From Bacillota bacterium (GTDB taxonomy: Bacteria > Bacillota_E > Symbiobacteriia > Symbiobacteriales > Symbiobacteriaceae), in contig QGVE01000076.1 of assembly GCA_003242675.1 (NCBI GenBank), positions 1 to 12,662 on the forward strand: 12,662 bases of DNA, given 5' to 3'. Positions 1-4,754 of this stretch are shown here, in pieces. Below the pieces are notes generated by a model, which worked only from the letters and a program-made list of their open reading frames with translations, was not told where the DNA came from and ran no database searches. Position numbers and translations under genes: made by a program. Numbering within the stretch: position 1 is the stretch's first letter; every line of letters starts with the position of its first letter.

Positions 1-94
1 CATGGGGTGGGGCGGCTGCATGACAGGTCTCCCTTTCACGGCCCGGGGGCCGGAATTGCGTCAAGTCTGTATCAATGATGTTCGCGCGTTACGT

Positions 95-115
95 GCCGGG
101 GGACAAGTCCCCGGC
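95..115. other. GC-rich hairpin in gene-less 5' flank
   Basis: Bases 95-101 (GCCGGGG) pair with 109-115 (CCCCGGC) around a 7-base loop. No T-run follows on either strand, so this is at best a weak terminator or the 3' end structure of a gene lying before the window. A second short palindrome, CGGCCC/GGGCCG, lies at 39-52. I see no gene in 1-177. The only sizeable ORFs there run antisense through the tRNA and are artefacts. Confidence 0.35.
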
Positions 116-177
116 GGTTCCCGCCGCGCGGGGCTAGGCCGGCCGGGCAGGGCCGAGGGCCCGGCGGGCGGCCTCGC

Positions 178-206
178 TTGACATCCCGCGGCGGATGGGG
201 TAAAAT
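178..206 (+). promoter_or_regulatory. Promoter of the initiator tRNA gene
   Basis: A perfect -35 box TTGACA (178-183) is separated by 17 bases from a -10 box TAAAAT (201-206). This is close to the housekeeping sigma-70/sigma-A consensus. Transcription would begin near 213, about 23 bases before the mature tRNA, leaving a short leader for RNase P to remove. The AT-rich -10 stands out from its GC-rich surroundings. Confidence 0.85.
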
Positions 207-235
207 TCCGCGTGATACAGGCGAGGGAATCACAT

Positions 236-312
<77 letters not shown>

Positions 313-318
313 GAGGCG

Positions 319-350
319 CAGGACCGGAGGGGAAAGCCTCTCCGGTCCTG
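319..350 (+). terminator. Terminator-like hairpin after tRNA-fMet, no U-tract
   Basis: CAGGACCGGAG (319-329) pairs perfectly with CTCCGGTCCTG (340-350). One G:U and two G:C pairs extend the stem inward to a 4-base loop (333-336). The following bases, TCAGTGAGTGG, contain no T-run, so classic Rho-independent termination is doubtful. It could be a non-canonical terminator, a 3' processing or stability element, or a block to read-through before the rpmG promoter. Confidence 0.6.
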
Positions 351-382
351 TCAGTGAGTGGCGCTGCGCTTCGTGCCGGCAG

Positions 383-411
383 TTGACACGGAGTGGCGGC
401 CGTGGTACCTT
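383..411 (+). promoter_or_regulatory. Promoter of rpmG (and tRNA-Trp)
   Basis: The -35 box TTGACA (383-388) is perfect. Seventeen bases downstream is TACCTT (406-411), which keeps the T, A and final T of the -10 consensus. An overlapping AT patch continues through 410-415. Expected start is near 418, giving a leader of roughly 37 bases before the rpmG GTG. No further promoter is obvious before tRNA-Trp, so both genes are probably co-transcribed. Confidence 0.7.
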
Positions 412-454
412 ATATGGGCACGGTGAGTGCCTCGCGGAATGGAGGTGGCGCAAC

Positions 455-619
455 GTGGCGAAGGCAAGTGCTCGGGTCATTATTTCGATGGCCTGCACCG
501 AGTGCAAGAACCGGAATTACTCTACCTATAAGAATAAGAAGAACGACTCGGGTCGTCTCGAGCTGCGGAAGTTCTGCCCGACCTGTGGGCACCACACCCT
601 CCATCGCGAGACGCGCTGA
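455..619 (+). CDS. rpmG: 50S ribosomal protein bL33
   Basis: bL33 is a small protein of the large ribosomal subunit near the E site. The product is 54 aa, slightly longer than the usual 49. It contains the family signature [10 protein letters not shown] and ends [16 protein letters not shown]. Both zinc-ribbon cysteine pairs are intact (CTEC and CPTC), so this is the zinc-binding (C+) form. No zinc-free paralogue is visible in the window. I chose the GTG at 455 because GGAGGTG (441-447) lies 7 bases upstream and the translation then starts [14 protein letters not shown], close to family members. Longer readings of the same frame add N-terminal residues unlike bL33. It sits between the two tRNA genes. 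Confidence 0.95.
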   Translation: MAKASARVIISMACTECKNRNYSTYKNKKNDSGRLELRKFCPTCGHHTLHRETR

Positions 620-660
620 GCCCGGGCATCGTGCCGACGCCATGCGCGCTCGGCTTGCGC

Positions 661-736
661 AGGGGCGTAGCTCAACTGGTAGAGCAACGGTCTCCAAAAC
701 CGTAGGTTGCGGGTTCGAGTCCTGCCGCCCCTGCCA
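661..736 (+). tRNA. tRNA-Trp (anticodon CCA)
   Basis: A complete 76-base cloverleaf. Acceptor AGGGGCG (661-667) pairs perfectly with CGCCCCT (726-732), the discriminator is G733, and CCA is encoded at 734-736. The anticodon stem ACGGT/ACCGT encloses anticodon CCA at 694-696, giving Trp. The T arm contains GGGTTCGAGTCC. A tRNA-Trp between rpmG and secE is a recurrent arrangement in several bacterial lineages. It probably shares the rpmG transcript and is released by processing. Confidence 0.97.
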
Positions 737-737
737 C

Positions 738-774
738 CTGAACCGCCGCACCGGTGACCGGTACGGCGGTTCAG
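738..774 (+). terminator. Terminator-like hairpin after tRNA-Trp, no U-tract
   Basis: CTGAACCGCCG (738-748) pairs perfectly with CGGCGGTTCAG (764-774). Inside, after one C:A mismatch, five more pairs close a 3-base loop (755-757). The downstream bases CGCTTCCGGG have no T-run. The structure separates the rpmG/tRNA-Trp unit from the secE promoter and probably marks a transcript end, although the termination mechanism is not evident. Confidence 0.6.
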
Positions 775-818
775 CGCTTCCGGGAGGCCGCCGACCGCAG
801 GAAAGTGCGCCCGCGCGC

Positions 819-848
819 TTTACAACTGCGCCGCGGCCGTGCTACAAT
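819..848 (+). promoter_or_regulatory. Promoter of the secE-nusG unit
   Basis: TTTACA (819-824) and TACAAT (843-848) are separated by 18 bases, each one base from consensus. Start is expected near 855, giving a leader of about 62 bases before secE. Because no other clear promoter precedes rplK or rplA, this is the likely source of the secE-nusG-rplK-rplA transcript. Confidence 0.75.
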
Positions 849-855
849 TTGTACA

Positions 856-880
856 CTGGTCGCGCTGCCAGGTTTTCTTT
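856..880 (+). promoter_or_regulatory. Hairpin plus T-rich tract in the secE-nusG leader
   Basis: Near the predicted 5' end of the transcript, CTGG (856-859) can pair with CCAG (868-871). One base later comes TTTTCTTT (873-880), unusual in this GC-rich DNA. It contains TTCTTT, a match to the TTNTTT element reported for NusG-dependent pausing in Bacillus subtilis. A role in controlling the operon that encodes NusG is inference; the stem is only 4 pairs. Confidence 0.3.
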
Positions 881-916
881 GTGTTTGGGCATTTTCGCCT
901 CGAAGGTGGTCGTGAC

Positions 917-1120
917 ATGGAACGCGTCAAAGCCTTCTTTGCGGGGATCCGCACGTACCTGAACGAGGTCGCCGGCGAACTCCGGAAGGTCATCTGGCCC
1001 AGCCGCGAGCGTGTCGTCAAGGCGACCGGCATCGTGGTGGTCATGGTCGCGCTGGTCGCCGGGTTCCTCTTCCTGTGCGACGTGGGGCTGGAGTGGCTGA
1101 TGGGGCTGCTCTTCGCCTAG
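917..1120 (+). CDS. secE: Preprotein translocase subunit SecE
   Basis: SecE is the small essential subunit of the SecYEG channel and clamps the two halves of SecY in the cytoplasmic membrane. The 67-aa product is the short single-spanning form typical of most bacteria (E. coli has three segments). The amphipathic cytoplasmic helix carries the family signature EVAGELRKVIWPSRERVVKAT at about residues 17-37. One hydrophobic segment follows at about 38-57 (GIVVVMVALVAGFLFL). ATG 917 is preceded by GAAGGTGG (902-909). The same frame is open further upstream, but that extension does not resemble SecE. It is followed after 51 bases by nusG, the usual neighbour. Confidence 0.95.
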   Translation: MERVKAFFAGIRTYLNEVAGELRKVIWPSRERVVKATGIVVVMVALVAGFLFLCDVGLEWLMGLLFA

Positions 1121-1135
1121 GCCGCAACCTACGCA

Positions 1136-1171
1136 AAGGCAGGTGGTGGGGGCCTGGCCTGCCCCCGGCTC
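1136..1171 (+). promoter_or_regulatory. nusG ribosome binding site with a hairpin between Shine-Dalgarno and ATG
   Basis: The only good Shine-Dalgarno before nusG is AGGTGG (1141-1146), 25 bases from the ATG and too far for normal initiation. Between them GGGGGC (1148-1153) pairs with GCCCCC (1161-1166) around a 7-base loop. With the hairpin folded, the effective distance is about 6 bases (1147 plus 1167-1171). This resembles the phage T4 gene 25/38 type of structured spacer. That the ribosome uses it this way is inference. Confidence 0.5.
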
Positions 1172-1702
1172 ATGGCAGAGAAGCGCTGGTACGTCGTCCA
1201 CACCTACTCCGGGTATGAAAACAAGGTGAAGACCAACCTGGAGAAGCGCGTCGAGTCCATGGAGATGCAGGAGAAGATCTTCCGCGTCCTGGTCCCCATG
1301 GAGGACGAGATCGAGATCAAGGACGGCAAGCAGAAGAAGGTCAAGCGAAAGGTCTTTCCGGGGTACGTGCTCGTGGAGATGGTGATGAGCGACGACTCCT
1401 GGTACGTCGTGCGCAACACCCCGGGTGTGACCGGCTTCGTCGGGTCGGGCAACAAGCCCGTTCCGCTGACCGACGAAGAGGTCGAGGCCATTCTCCGCCG
1501 GCACTCCGAGGGCAAGCCGGCCAGCGTGTCGGTCGACTTCGAGATCGACCAGCCGGTGCGGGTGATCGCCGGTCCGTTCAAGGACCACACCGGCGTGATC
1601 AAGGAGCTCATCCCCGAGAAGGGCAAGGCGCGCGTCGTGATCACGATGTTCGGCCGCGAGACCCCGGTGGAAGTGGACTTCAACCAGATCGAGGAGATCT
1701 GA
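1172..1702 (+). CDS. nusG: Transcription termination/antitermination and pausing factor NusG
   Basis: NusG binds the RNA polymerase clamp, modulates pausing and termination, and links polymerase to the ribosome through S10. The 176-aa product has the N-terminal NGN domain (about residues 4-115, opening RWYVVHTYSGYENKVKTNL) and a C-terminal KOW domain (about 128-176, including GPFKDHTGVIKEL). Length and sequence closely match B. subtilis NusG. In WYVVRNTPGVTGFVG, Asn82-Thr83 align with B. subtilis Asn81-Thr82, the residues reported to contact the non-template strand T-tract in NusG-dependent pausing, so a pro-pausing function is plausible. The ATG start is supported by the exact family N-terminus. 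Its Shine-Dalgarno is separated from it by a hairpin. Confidence 0.97.
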   Translation: MAEKRWYVVHTYSGYENKVKTNLEKRVESMEMQEKIFRVLVPMEDEIEIKDGKQKKVKRKVFPGYVLVEMVMSDDSWYVVRNTPGVTGFVGSGNKPVPLTDEEVEAILRRHSEGKPASVSVDFEIDQPVRVIAGPFKDHTGVIKELIPEKGKARVVITMFGRETPVEVDFNQIEEI

Positions 1703-1735
1703 CCCGAGCGCTAGGATCGAAGCGGTCGCGCATCC

Positions 1736-1801
1736 GGCGCGGCCCTTTGATGTGCGGGCCCCTTGGTCCGCAGTGGGAGGGCGCCCGGCGCGGCGCCCGC
1801 C
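1736..1801 (+). promoter_or_regulatory. Ribosomal protein L1 binding site in the rplK leader, with alternative hairpin
   Basis: Outer stem GCCCT (1742-1746) pairs with AGGGC (1778-1782). Inner stem GCGGGCC (1754-1760) pairs with GGTCCGC (1765-1771), including one G:U. They flank an asymmetric internal loop with TTGATGT (1747-1753) on one side and AGTGGG (1772-1777) on the other. The UGAUGUG and GUGGGAGG elements match the L1 site of bacterial 23S rRNA (helices 76-77), as I recall it. Bases 1779-1785 (GGGCGCC) can instead pair with 1792-1798 (GGCGCCC), which destroys the L1 fold, so two exclusive conformers exist. L1 autoregulation of rplK-rplA by such mimicry is established in E. coli and Thermus. 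Which conformer is repressive here is unknown. Confidence 0.7.
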
Positions 1802-1830
1802 GTACCACACTTTATTGAGGAGGAGTCATC

Positions 1831-2253
1831 GTGGCGAAGAAGGTCACAGCGGTGATCAAGCTGGCGCTGCCAGCAGGCAAGGCGACCCCGGCGCCGCCTG
1901 TCGGCCCGGCCCTGGGCCAGCACGGCGTCAACATCATGGCGTTCTGCAAGGAGTACAACGAGCGGACCAAGGATCAGGTCGGCCTCGTCATCCCGGTGGA
2001 GATCACCGTGTACGAGGACCGCTCCTTCACCTTCATCCTCAAGACCCCGCCCACTTCCGTCCTCATCAAGAAGGCGCTGGGCATTGAAACCGCCTCCGGG
2101 AACCCGAAGGCGGTCAAGGTGGGCAAGCTCACCCAGGCGCAGGTCGAGGAGATCGCCAAGATCAAGATGCCCGACCTGAACACCAACGATCTGGAGGCCG
2201 CCAAGCGCATGGTGATCGGCACCGCCCGGTCCATGGGCGTGGATGTCGAGTAA
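1831..2253 (+). CDS. rplK: 50S ribosomal protein uL11
   Basis: uL11 sits at the base of the stalk on the 23S GTPase-associated centre, modulates translation factor GTPases and is needed for RelA activation. The 140-aa product is standard length. The N-terminal domain (1-70) contains the proline-rich helix [20 protein letters not shown], with Pro23 and Pro26 in the thiostrepton-binding region. The C-terminal RNA-binding domain (about 71-140) includes [13 protein letters not shown]. The GTG start at 1831 has GAGGAGG (1817-1823) 7 bases upstream and gives the family N-terminus [11 protein letters not shown]. It is probably co-translated and co-regulated with rplA through the L1 site upstream. 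Confidence 0.97.
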   Translation: MAKKVTAVIKLALPAGKATPAPPVGPALGQHGVNIMAFCKEYNERTKDQVGLVIPVEITVYEDRSFTFILKTPPTSVLIKKALGIETASGNPKAVKVGKLTQAQVEEIAKIKMPDLNTNDLEAAKRMVIGTARSMGVDVE

Positions 2254-2275
2254 GGCACGGCCTTGGCTTGTGGGA

Positions 2276-2296
2276 GGCTGCCCCGGAGCGGCAGCC
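2276..2296 (+). other. Hairpin in the rplK-rplA spacer
   Basis: GGCTGCC (2276-2282) pairs with GGCAGCC (2290-2296) around a 7-base loop, 18 bases before the rplA Shine-Dalgarno. No T-run follows, so it is not a usual terminator. It could modulate translational coupling or mRNA stability. The overlapping bases GTGGGAGGCT (2270-2279) resemble one strand of the L1 site. Confidence 0.45.
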
Positions 2297-2330
2297 GAAA
2301 CGCGGTATTACCACAAGGAGGAAGAGCGCA

Positions 2331-3041
2331 ATGCCTAAGCGTGGCAAGAAGTACCGGGCTGCGGCGGCCTTGGTCGACCGCACCAAGCTGTACGAACCCA
2401 TGGAGGCCCTGGAGCTGGTCAAGAAGACCGCCGTGGCCAATTTTGACGAGACGATCGAGGTCGCTTACCGGCTGGGCGTCGACGTCCGGCACGCGGACCA
2501 GCAGATCCGCGGCGCCGTCGTGCTGCCGGGCGGGACGGGTAAGAGCGTGAAGGTGCTCGTGTTCGCCAAGGGCGAGAAGGCGAAGGAGGCCGAGGAGGCC
2601 GGCGCGGACTACGTCGGCGCGGAGGACCTCGTGGCCAAGATCCAGGAGGGCTGGCTCGACTTCGACGTCGCCGTGGCCACTCCGGACATGATGAGCGTGG
2701 TCGGCCGCCTGGGCCGCATCCTCGGCCCGCGGGGCCTCATGCCCAACCCGAAGACCGGCACGGTCACCTTCGACGTCGCCAACGCCGTGAAGGAGATCAA
2801 GGCCGGTAAGGTGGAGTACCGCACCGACAAGGCCGGCATCGTCGCGGCGCCCATCGGCAAGGCCTCCTTCGACGTGGAGCGGCTGGCCGCGAACTTCCGG
2901 GCGCTGACGGAGGCCATCCTCCGGGCGAAGCCCGCGGCGGCGAAGGGCACGTACCTGAAGTCGGTCACCATCTCGTCGACGATGGGCCCGGGCATCAAGA
3001 TCAACCCGGCCCGCCTCACCGCCATGCTCGGCGAGAGGTAA
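2331..3041 (+). CDS. rplA: 50S ribosomal protein uL1
   Basis: uL1 forms the mobile L1 stalk next to the E site and helps release deacylated tRNA. In many bacteria it also represses its own operon by binding the mRNA. The 236-aa product has family length and the hallmark segment [20 protein letters not shown] in domain II, plus the conserved C-terminal [15 protein letters not shown] 2331 is chosen because AAGGAGG (2315-2321) lies 9 bases upstream and the protein starts MPKRGKKYR. An open extension to 2268 lacks similarity. A matching RNA target is visible upstream of rplK. A stable hairpin follows the gene. Confidence 0.97.
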   Translation: MPKRGKKYRAAAALVDRTKLYEPMEALELVKKTAVANFDETIEVAYRLGVDVRHADQQIRGAVVLPGGTGKSVKVLVFAKGEKAKEAEEAGADYVGAEDLVAKIQEGWLDFDVAVATPDMMSVVGRLGRILGPRGLMPNPKTGTVTFDVANAVKEIKAGKVEYRTDKAGIVAAPIGKASFDVERLAANFRALTEAILRAKPAAAKGTYLKSVTISSTMGPGIKINPARLTAMLGER

Positions 3042-3055
3042 CGGAGGTCCACCAC

Positions 3056-3087
3056 GGGGTCCGCCTGCGGGCGGACCCCTCCGTCTT
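3056..3087 (+). terminator. Terminator-like hairpin after rplA
   Basis: GGGGTCCGCC (3056-3065) pairs perfectly with GGCGGACCCC (3070-3079) around TGCG. The tail TCCGTCTT is only weakly T-rich. A competing longer-range stem, ACGGAG (3041-3046) with CTCCGT (3079-3084), is also possible. It probably ends or reduces transcription from secE-rplA, leaving rplJL to its own promoter. Confidence 0.6.
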
Positions 3088-3225
3088 CGCCTGGAGCGTC
3101 TTTCGGCAAAGGTCCGCCGTGTATTGCAAGTGCGACATCTGCGAGATACTACTATAGATGGGAGACTGCGCCATCATATATACGAAATGCTCTTGCAACA
3201 GTGGCAGCGGGAGGTGAATGAGCAG

Positions 3226-3363
3226 ATGGACGAGCGCGAGATCCGGCAGCGGCTGGACAGCCTGGTGGACCGGTGGCTGAAGGCCTCGCCGGCGGAGAGG
3301 CGCATCCTGCTCCTGGAGAAGATCCGGCTGGAAGACATGCTGGAGGAGCAGGAGCGCTCGTAG
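3226..3363 (+). CDS. Small ORF of unknown function between rplA and rplJ
   Basis: I do not recognise this 45-aa product. It begins MDEREIRQRLDSLVDRWLK and ends LEDMLEEQERS. It is highly charged (about 12 acidic and 10 basic residues), with one Pro and no Gly or Cys, and probably forms one or two amphipathic helices. No signal peptide or membrane segment is visible. ATG 3226 is favoured because GGGAGGTG (3209-3216) lies 9 bases upstream. In-frame starts at GTG 3214, ATG 3187 and TTG 3124 would give longer products but lack a good ribosome site. It lies between the rplA hairpin and the rplJ promoter. An AT-rich patch (3146-3190) upstream might hold a promoter, but no convincing -35/-10 pair is present. 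It may be a real small protein or a chance ORF. Confidence 0.5.
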   Translation: MDEREIRQRLDSLVDRWLKASPAERRILLLEKIRLEDMLEEQERS

Positions 3364-3387
3364 GCCTACGTGCGCTGCAACTCATCC

Positions 3388-3416
3388 TTGACGCCTGCAC
3401 ACCGCGCGGGTATACT
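3388..3416 (+). promoter_or_regulatory. Promoter of rplJ-rplL
   Basis: TTGACG (3388-3393) and TATACT (3411-3416) are separated by exactly 17 bases, each one base from consensus. Start is expected near 3423, so the leader before rplJ is about 190 bases and contains a full attenuator. It begins 25 bases after the small ORF stops. Confidence 0.85.
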
Positions 3417-3422
3417 CGTAGA

Positions 3423-3613
3423 TGTGCGTGAACCGCATACCGCACGACCGTAGACAGCGGGTGCCTGAGTGGCCTAAACGGCGCTTTGCCGGCCCGCCGA
3501 GGTCGGAAGTCGCGCCGAGGCAGGCGCGCGCGTCTGGGTGTGCCTGACTCAGACCTCCGACTGGCTATGGTCGGGGGTCTTTCTTATGCGGCTGCGGAAA
3601 GGGGGGTGAACCG
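3423..3613 (+). promoter_or_regulatory. L10-type autoregulatory leader of rplJ-rplL
   Basis: Three pairings suggest an attenuator. The putative L10-binding helix is TGCC (3462-3465) with GGCA (3519-3522). Beyond a 5-by-2 internal loop (3466-3470 against G3517-A3518) lies GGC (3471-3473) with GCC (3514-3516). The loop resembles a kink-turn, with G3469 facing A3518. The antiterminator is CTGAGT (3465-3470) with ACTCAG (3547-3552), extended by GGGT (3459-3462) with ACCT (3553-3556). The terminator uses 3551-3561. Antiterminator is exclusive with both others, so binding of the L10-L12 complex would favour termination, as described for B. subtilis rplJL. Pairings are read by eye and the binding is inference. 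Confidence 0.75.
3551..3585 (+). terminator. Intrinsic terminator (attenuator) in the rplJ leader
   Basis: AGACCTCCGAC (3551-3561) pairs with GTCGGGGGTCT (3570-3580), with one T:G pair, around an 8-base loop. TTTCTT follows directly. This is one of only two hairpins in the window with a proper U-tract. It ends 28 bases before the rplJ ATG and shares its 5' arm with the antiterminator. Confidence 0.85.
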
Positions 3614-4156
3614 ATGGTGCGCAAGATCCGTCCCGAGAAGCAGCAGGTGGTGGCGGAGCTGAAGGAGGCCTTCCAGAACGCCAAGAGCGTCGTGCTGGCC
3701 GACAACCTGGGGCTCACCGTGGCCGAGGTGACCAAGCTGCGCCGTGAGCTCCGGCAGGTCGGGGCCGAGCTGAAGGTGGCCAAGAACACCCTGATCCGCA
3801 TCGCGGCCACGGAGCTGGGCATCGAGGGGCTGGAACCCTACCTGCACGGCACGACGACCCTGGCGTTCTCCTACGAGGACGAGGCGGCCGGCGCCAAGAA
3901 GATTCGCGAGTTCTTCGCGCGGGAGCGCGACCCGAAGTTCAAGGTGAAGGCCGGCATCCTGGAAGGGAAGGTCATCGACGCGGAGGGCGTGAAGGCCCTG
4001 GCCGACCTGCCGAGCCGCGAGGTCCTGCTCTCCCAGGTGCTGGGCGGCATTCAGGCGCCGCTGCAGGGCGTCGTCAGCGCCATCAACGGGCTTCTGGCCA
4101 GCTTCGCCTACGCGCTGGACGCGCGCATCCGCCAGCTGGAGGGTGCCGAGGCCTAA
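3614..4156 (+). CDS. rplJ: 50S ribosomal protein uL10
   Basis: uL10 anchors the L12 stalk to 23S rRNA and, complexed with L12, represses its own operon. The 180-aa product begins MVRKIRPEKQQVVAELKEAF and carries the conserved AKNTLIRIA segment and LADLPSREVLLSQVLGGIQAP. It is about 14 residues longer than B. subtilis L10. The extra length lies in the C-terminal helix (about 140-177) that binds L12 dimers, which suggests three dimers as in thermophiles such as Thermotoga rather than two. ATG 3614 follows AGGGGGG (3600-3606) by 7 bases. Expression is probably set by the attenuator just upstream. Confidence 0.96.
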   Translation: MVRKIRPEKQQVVAELKEAFQNAKSVVLADNLGLTVAEVTKLRRELRQVGAELKVAKNTLIRIAATELGIEGLEPYLHGTTTLAFSYEDEAAGAKKIREFFARERDPKFKVKAGILEGKVIDAEGVKALADLPSREVLLSQVLGGIQAPLQGVVSAINGLLASFAYALDARIRQLEGAEA

Positions 4157-4204
4157 TTGGAATTCCCATTTTGATGAAAGCCCAAGTTTAAGGAGGTTTC
4201 CCGC

Positions 4205-4591
4205 ATGTCCAAGGCTGCTGAGGTTATCGAGATCATCAAGGGCATGACCGCCCTCGAGCTGAAGGAACTGAAGGAGCTGTTCGAGGAGACCTTCGGCGTC
4301 ACCGCCGCCGCTCCGGTGGCCGTGGCCGCTGCTGCTCCCGCCGCCGGCGCTGCCGCCGCTGCCCCGGCCGCTGAGGAGAAGACCGAGTTCGACGTCATCC
4401 TGAAGTCCCCCGGCGCCAACAAGATCGCCGTCATCAAGGTGGTCCGCGAGCTGACCGGCCTGGGCCTGAAGGAGGCCAAGGACCTGGTCGACGGCGCGCC
4501 CAAGCCCGTCAAGGAGAAGGTCTCCAAGGCCGACGCCGACGCCGCTGCCGCGAAGCTCAAGGAGGCCGGCGCCGAGGTCGAGATCAAGTAA
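4205..4591 (+). CDS. rplL: 50S ribosomal protein bL12 (L7/L12)
   Basis: bL12 forms the multicopy stalk that recruits and activates translational GTPases. The 128-aa product has an N-terminal dimerisation domain (about 1-32), a flexible Ala/Pro-rich hinge (33-57, almost only A, P, V and G) and a globular C-terminal factor-binding domain (58-128, including [20 protein letters not shown]). The hinge is long, which explains a length above the usual 120-125. ATG 4205 follows AAGGAGGT (4190-4197) by 7 bases, the best Shine-Dalgarno in the window. The 48-base spacer from rplJ is AT-rich, fitting the need for several L12 copies per L10. A strong hairpin follows. Confidence 0.97.
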   Translation: MSKAAEVIEIIKGMTALELKELKELFEETFGVTAAAPVAVAAAAPAAGAAAAAPAAEEKTEFDVILKSPGANKIAVIKVVRELTGLGLKEAKDLVDGAPKPVKEKVSKADADAAAAKLKEAGAEVEIK

Positions 4592-4603
4592 CCGACGCCT
4601 TTT

Positions 4604-4662
4604 GCAGGAAGGGAGGGTTGAAGCCAGCGCCCGGCCGCGCGGCTTCAACCCTCGCCTGCTTT
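4604..4662 (+). terminator. Strong terminator-like hairpin after rplL
   Basis: GAGGGTTGAAGCC (4613-4625) pairs perfectly with GGCTTCAACCCTC (4641-4653). Inside, GCGC (4627-4630) pairs with GCGC (4637-4640). Outside, GCAGG (4604-4608) pairs with CCTGC (4655-4659) across a small internal loop. Only TTT (4660-4662) follows. It corresponds in position to the rplL-rpoB attenuator of E. coli, and probably ends most rplJL transcripts. Confidence 0.75.
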
Positions 4663-4677
4663 GCGGAAAGAACAGGG

Positions 4678-4705
4678 GCGGGCGGAACCTGGCGGTCCCG
4701 CCCGC
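4678..4705 (+). other. Second hairpin in the rplL-rpoB spacer
   Basis: GCGGGCGG (4678-4685) pairs with CCGCCCGC (4698-4705), with three further inner pairs closing a TGGC loop. It ends 14 bases before the -35 box of the rpoB promoter. No T-run follows. It may back up the preceding terminator. Confidence 0.55.
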
Positions 4706-4719
4706 AGCCCGGCTTTCCC

Positions 4720-4748
4720 TTGACAGGGGTTCCCTGCCGTGGTAACAT
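4720..4748 (+). promoter_or_regulatory. Promoter of rpoB-rpoC
   Basis: A perfect TTGACA (4720-4725) is followed after 17 bases by TAACAT (4743-4748). Expected start is near 4755, giving an rpoB leader of about 285 bases. This allows polymerase subunits to be made independently of the L10-L12 attenuator and of the hairpins that follow rplL. Confidence 0.85.
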
Positions 4749-4754
4749 GATAAC

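Noticed and set aside
410..751. Antisense ORF with GRQDSNPQPTVLETVALPVE
   Set aside because: It is the translated complement of tRNA-Trp (661-736) and overlaps rpmG, so it is an artefact.
3124..3155. TTGCAA with TACTAC/TACTAT as a promoter for the small ORF
   Set aside because: The 17-base spacing gives a poor -10 (TACTAC) and the better TACTAT is 20 bases away, so I left it as an AT-rich patch rather than a called promoter.
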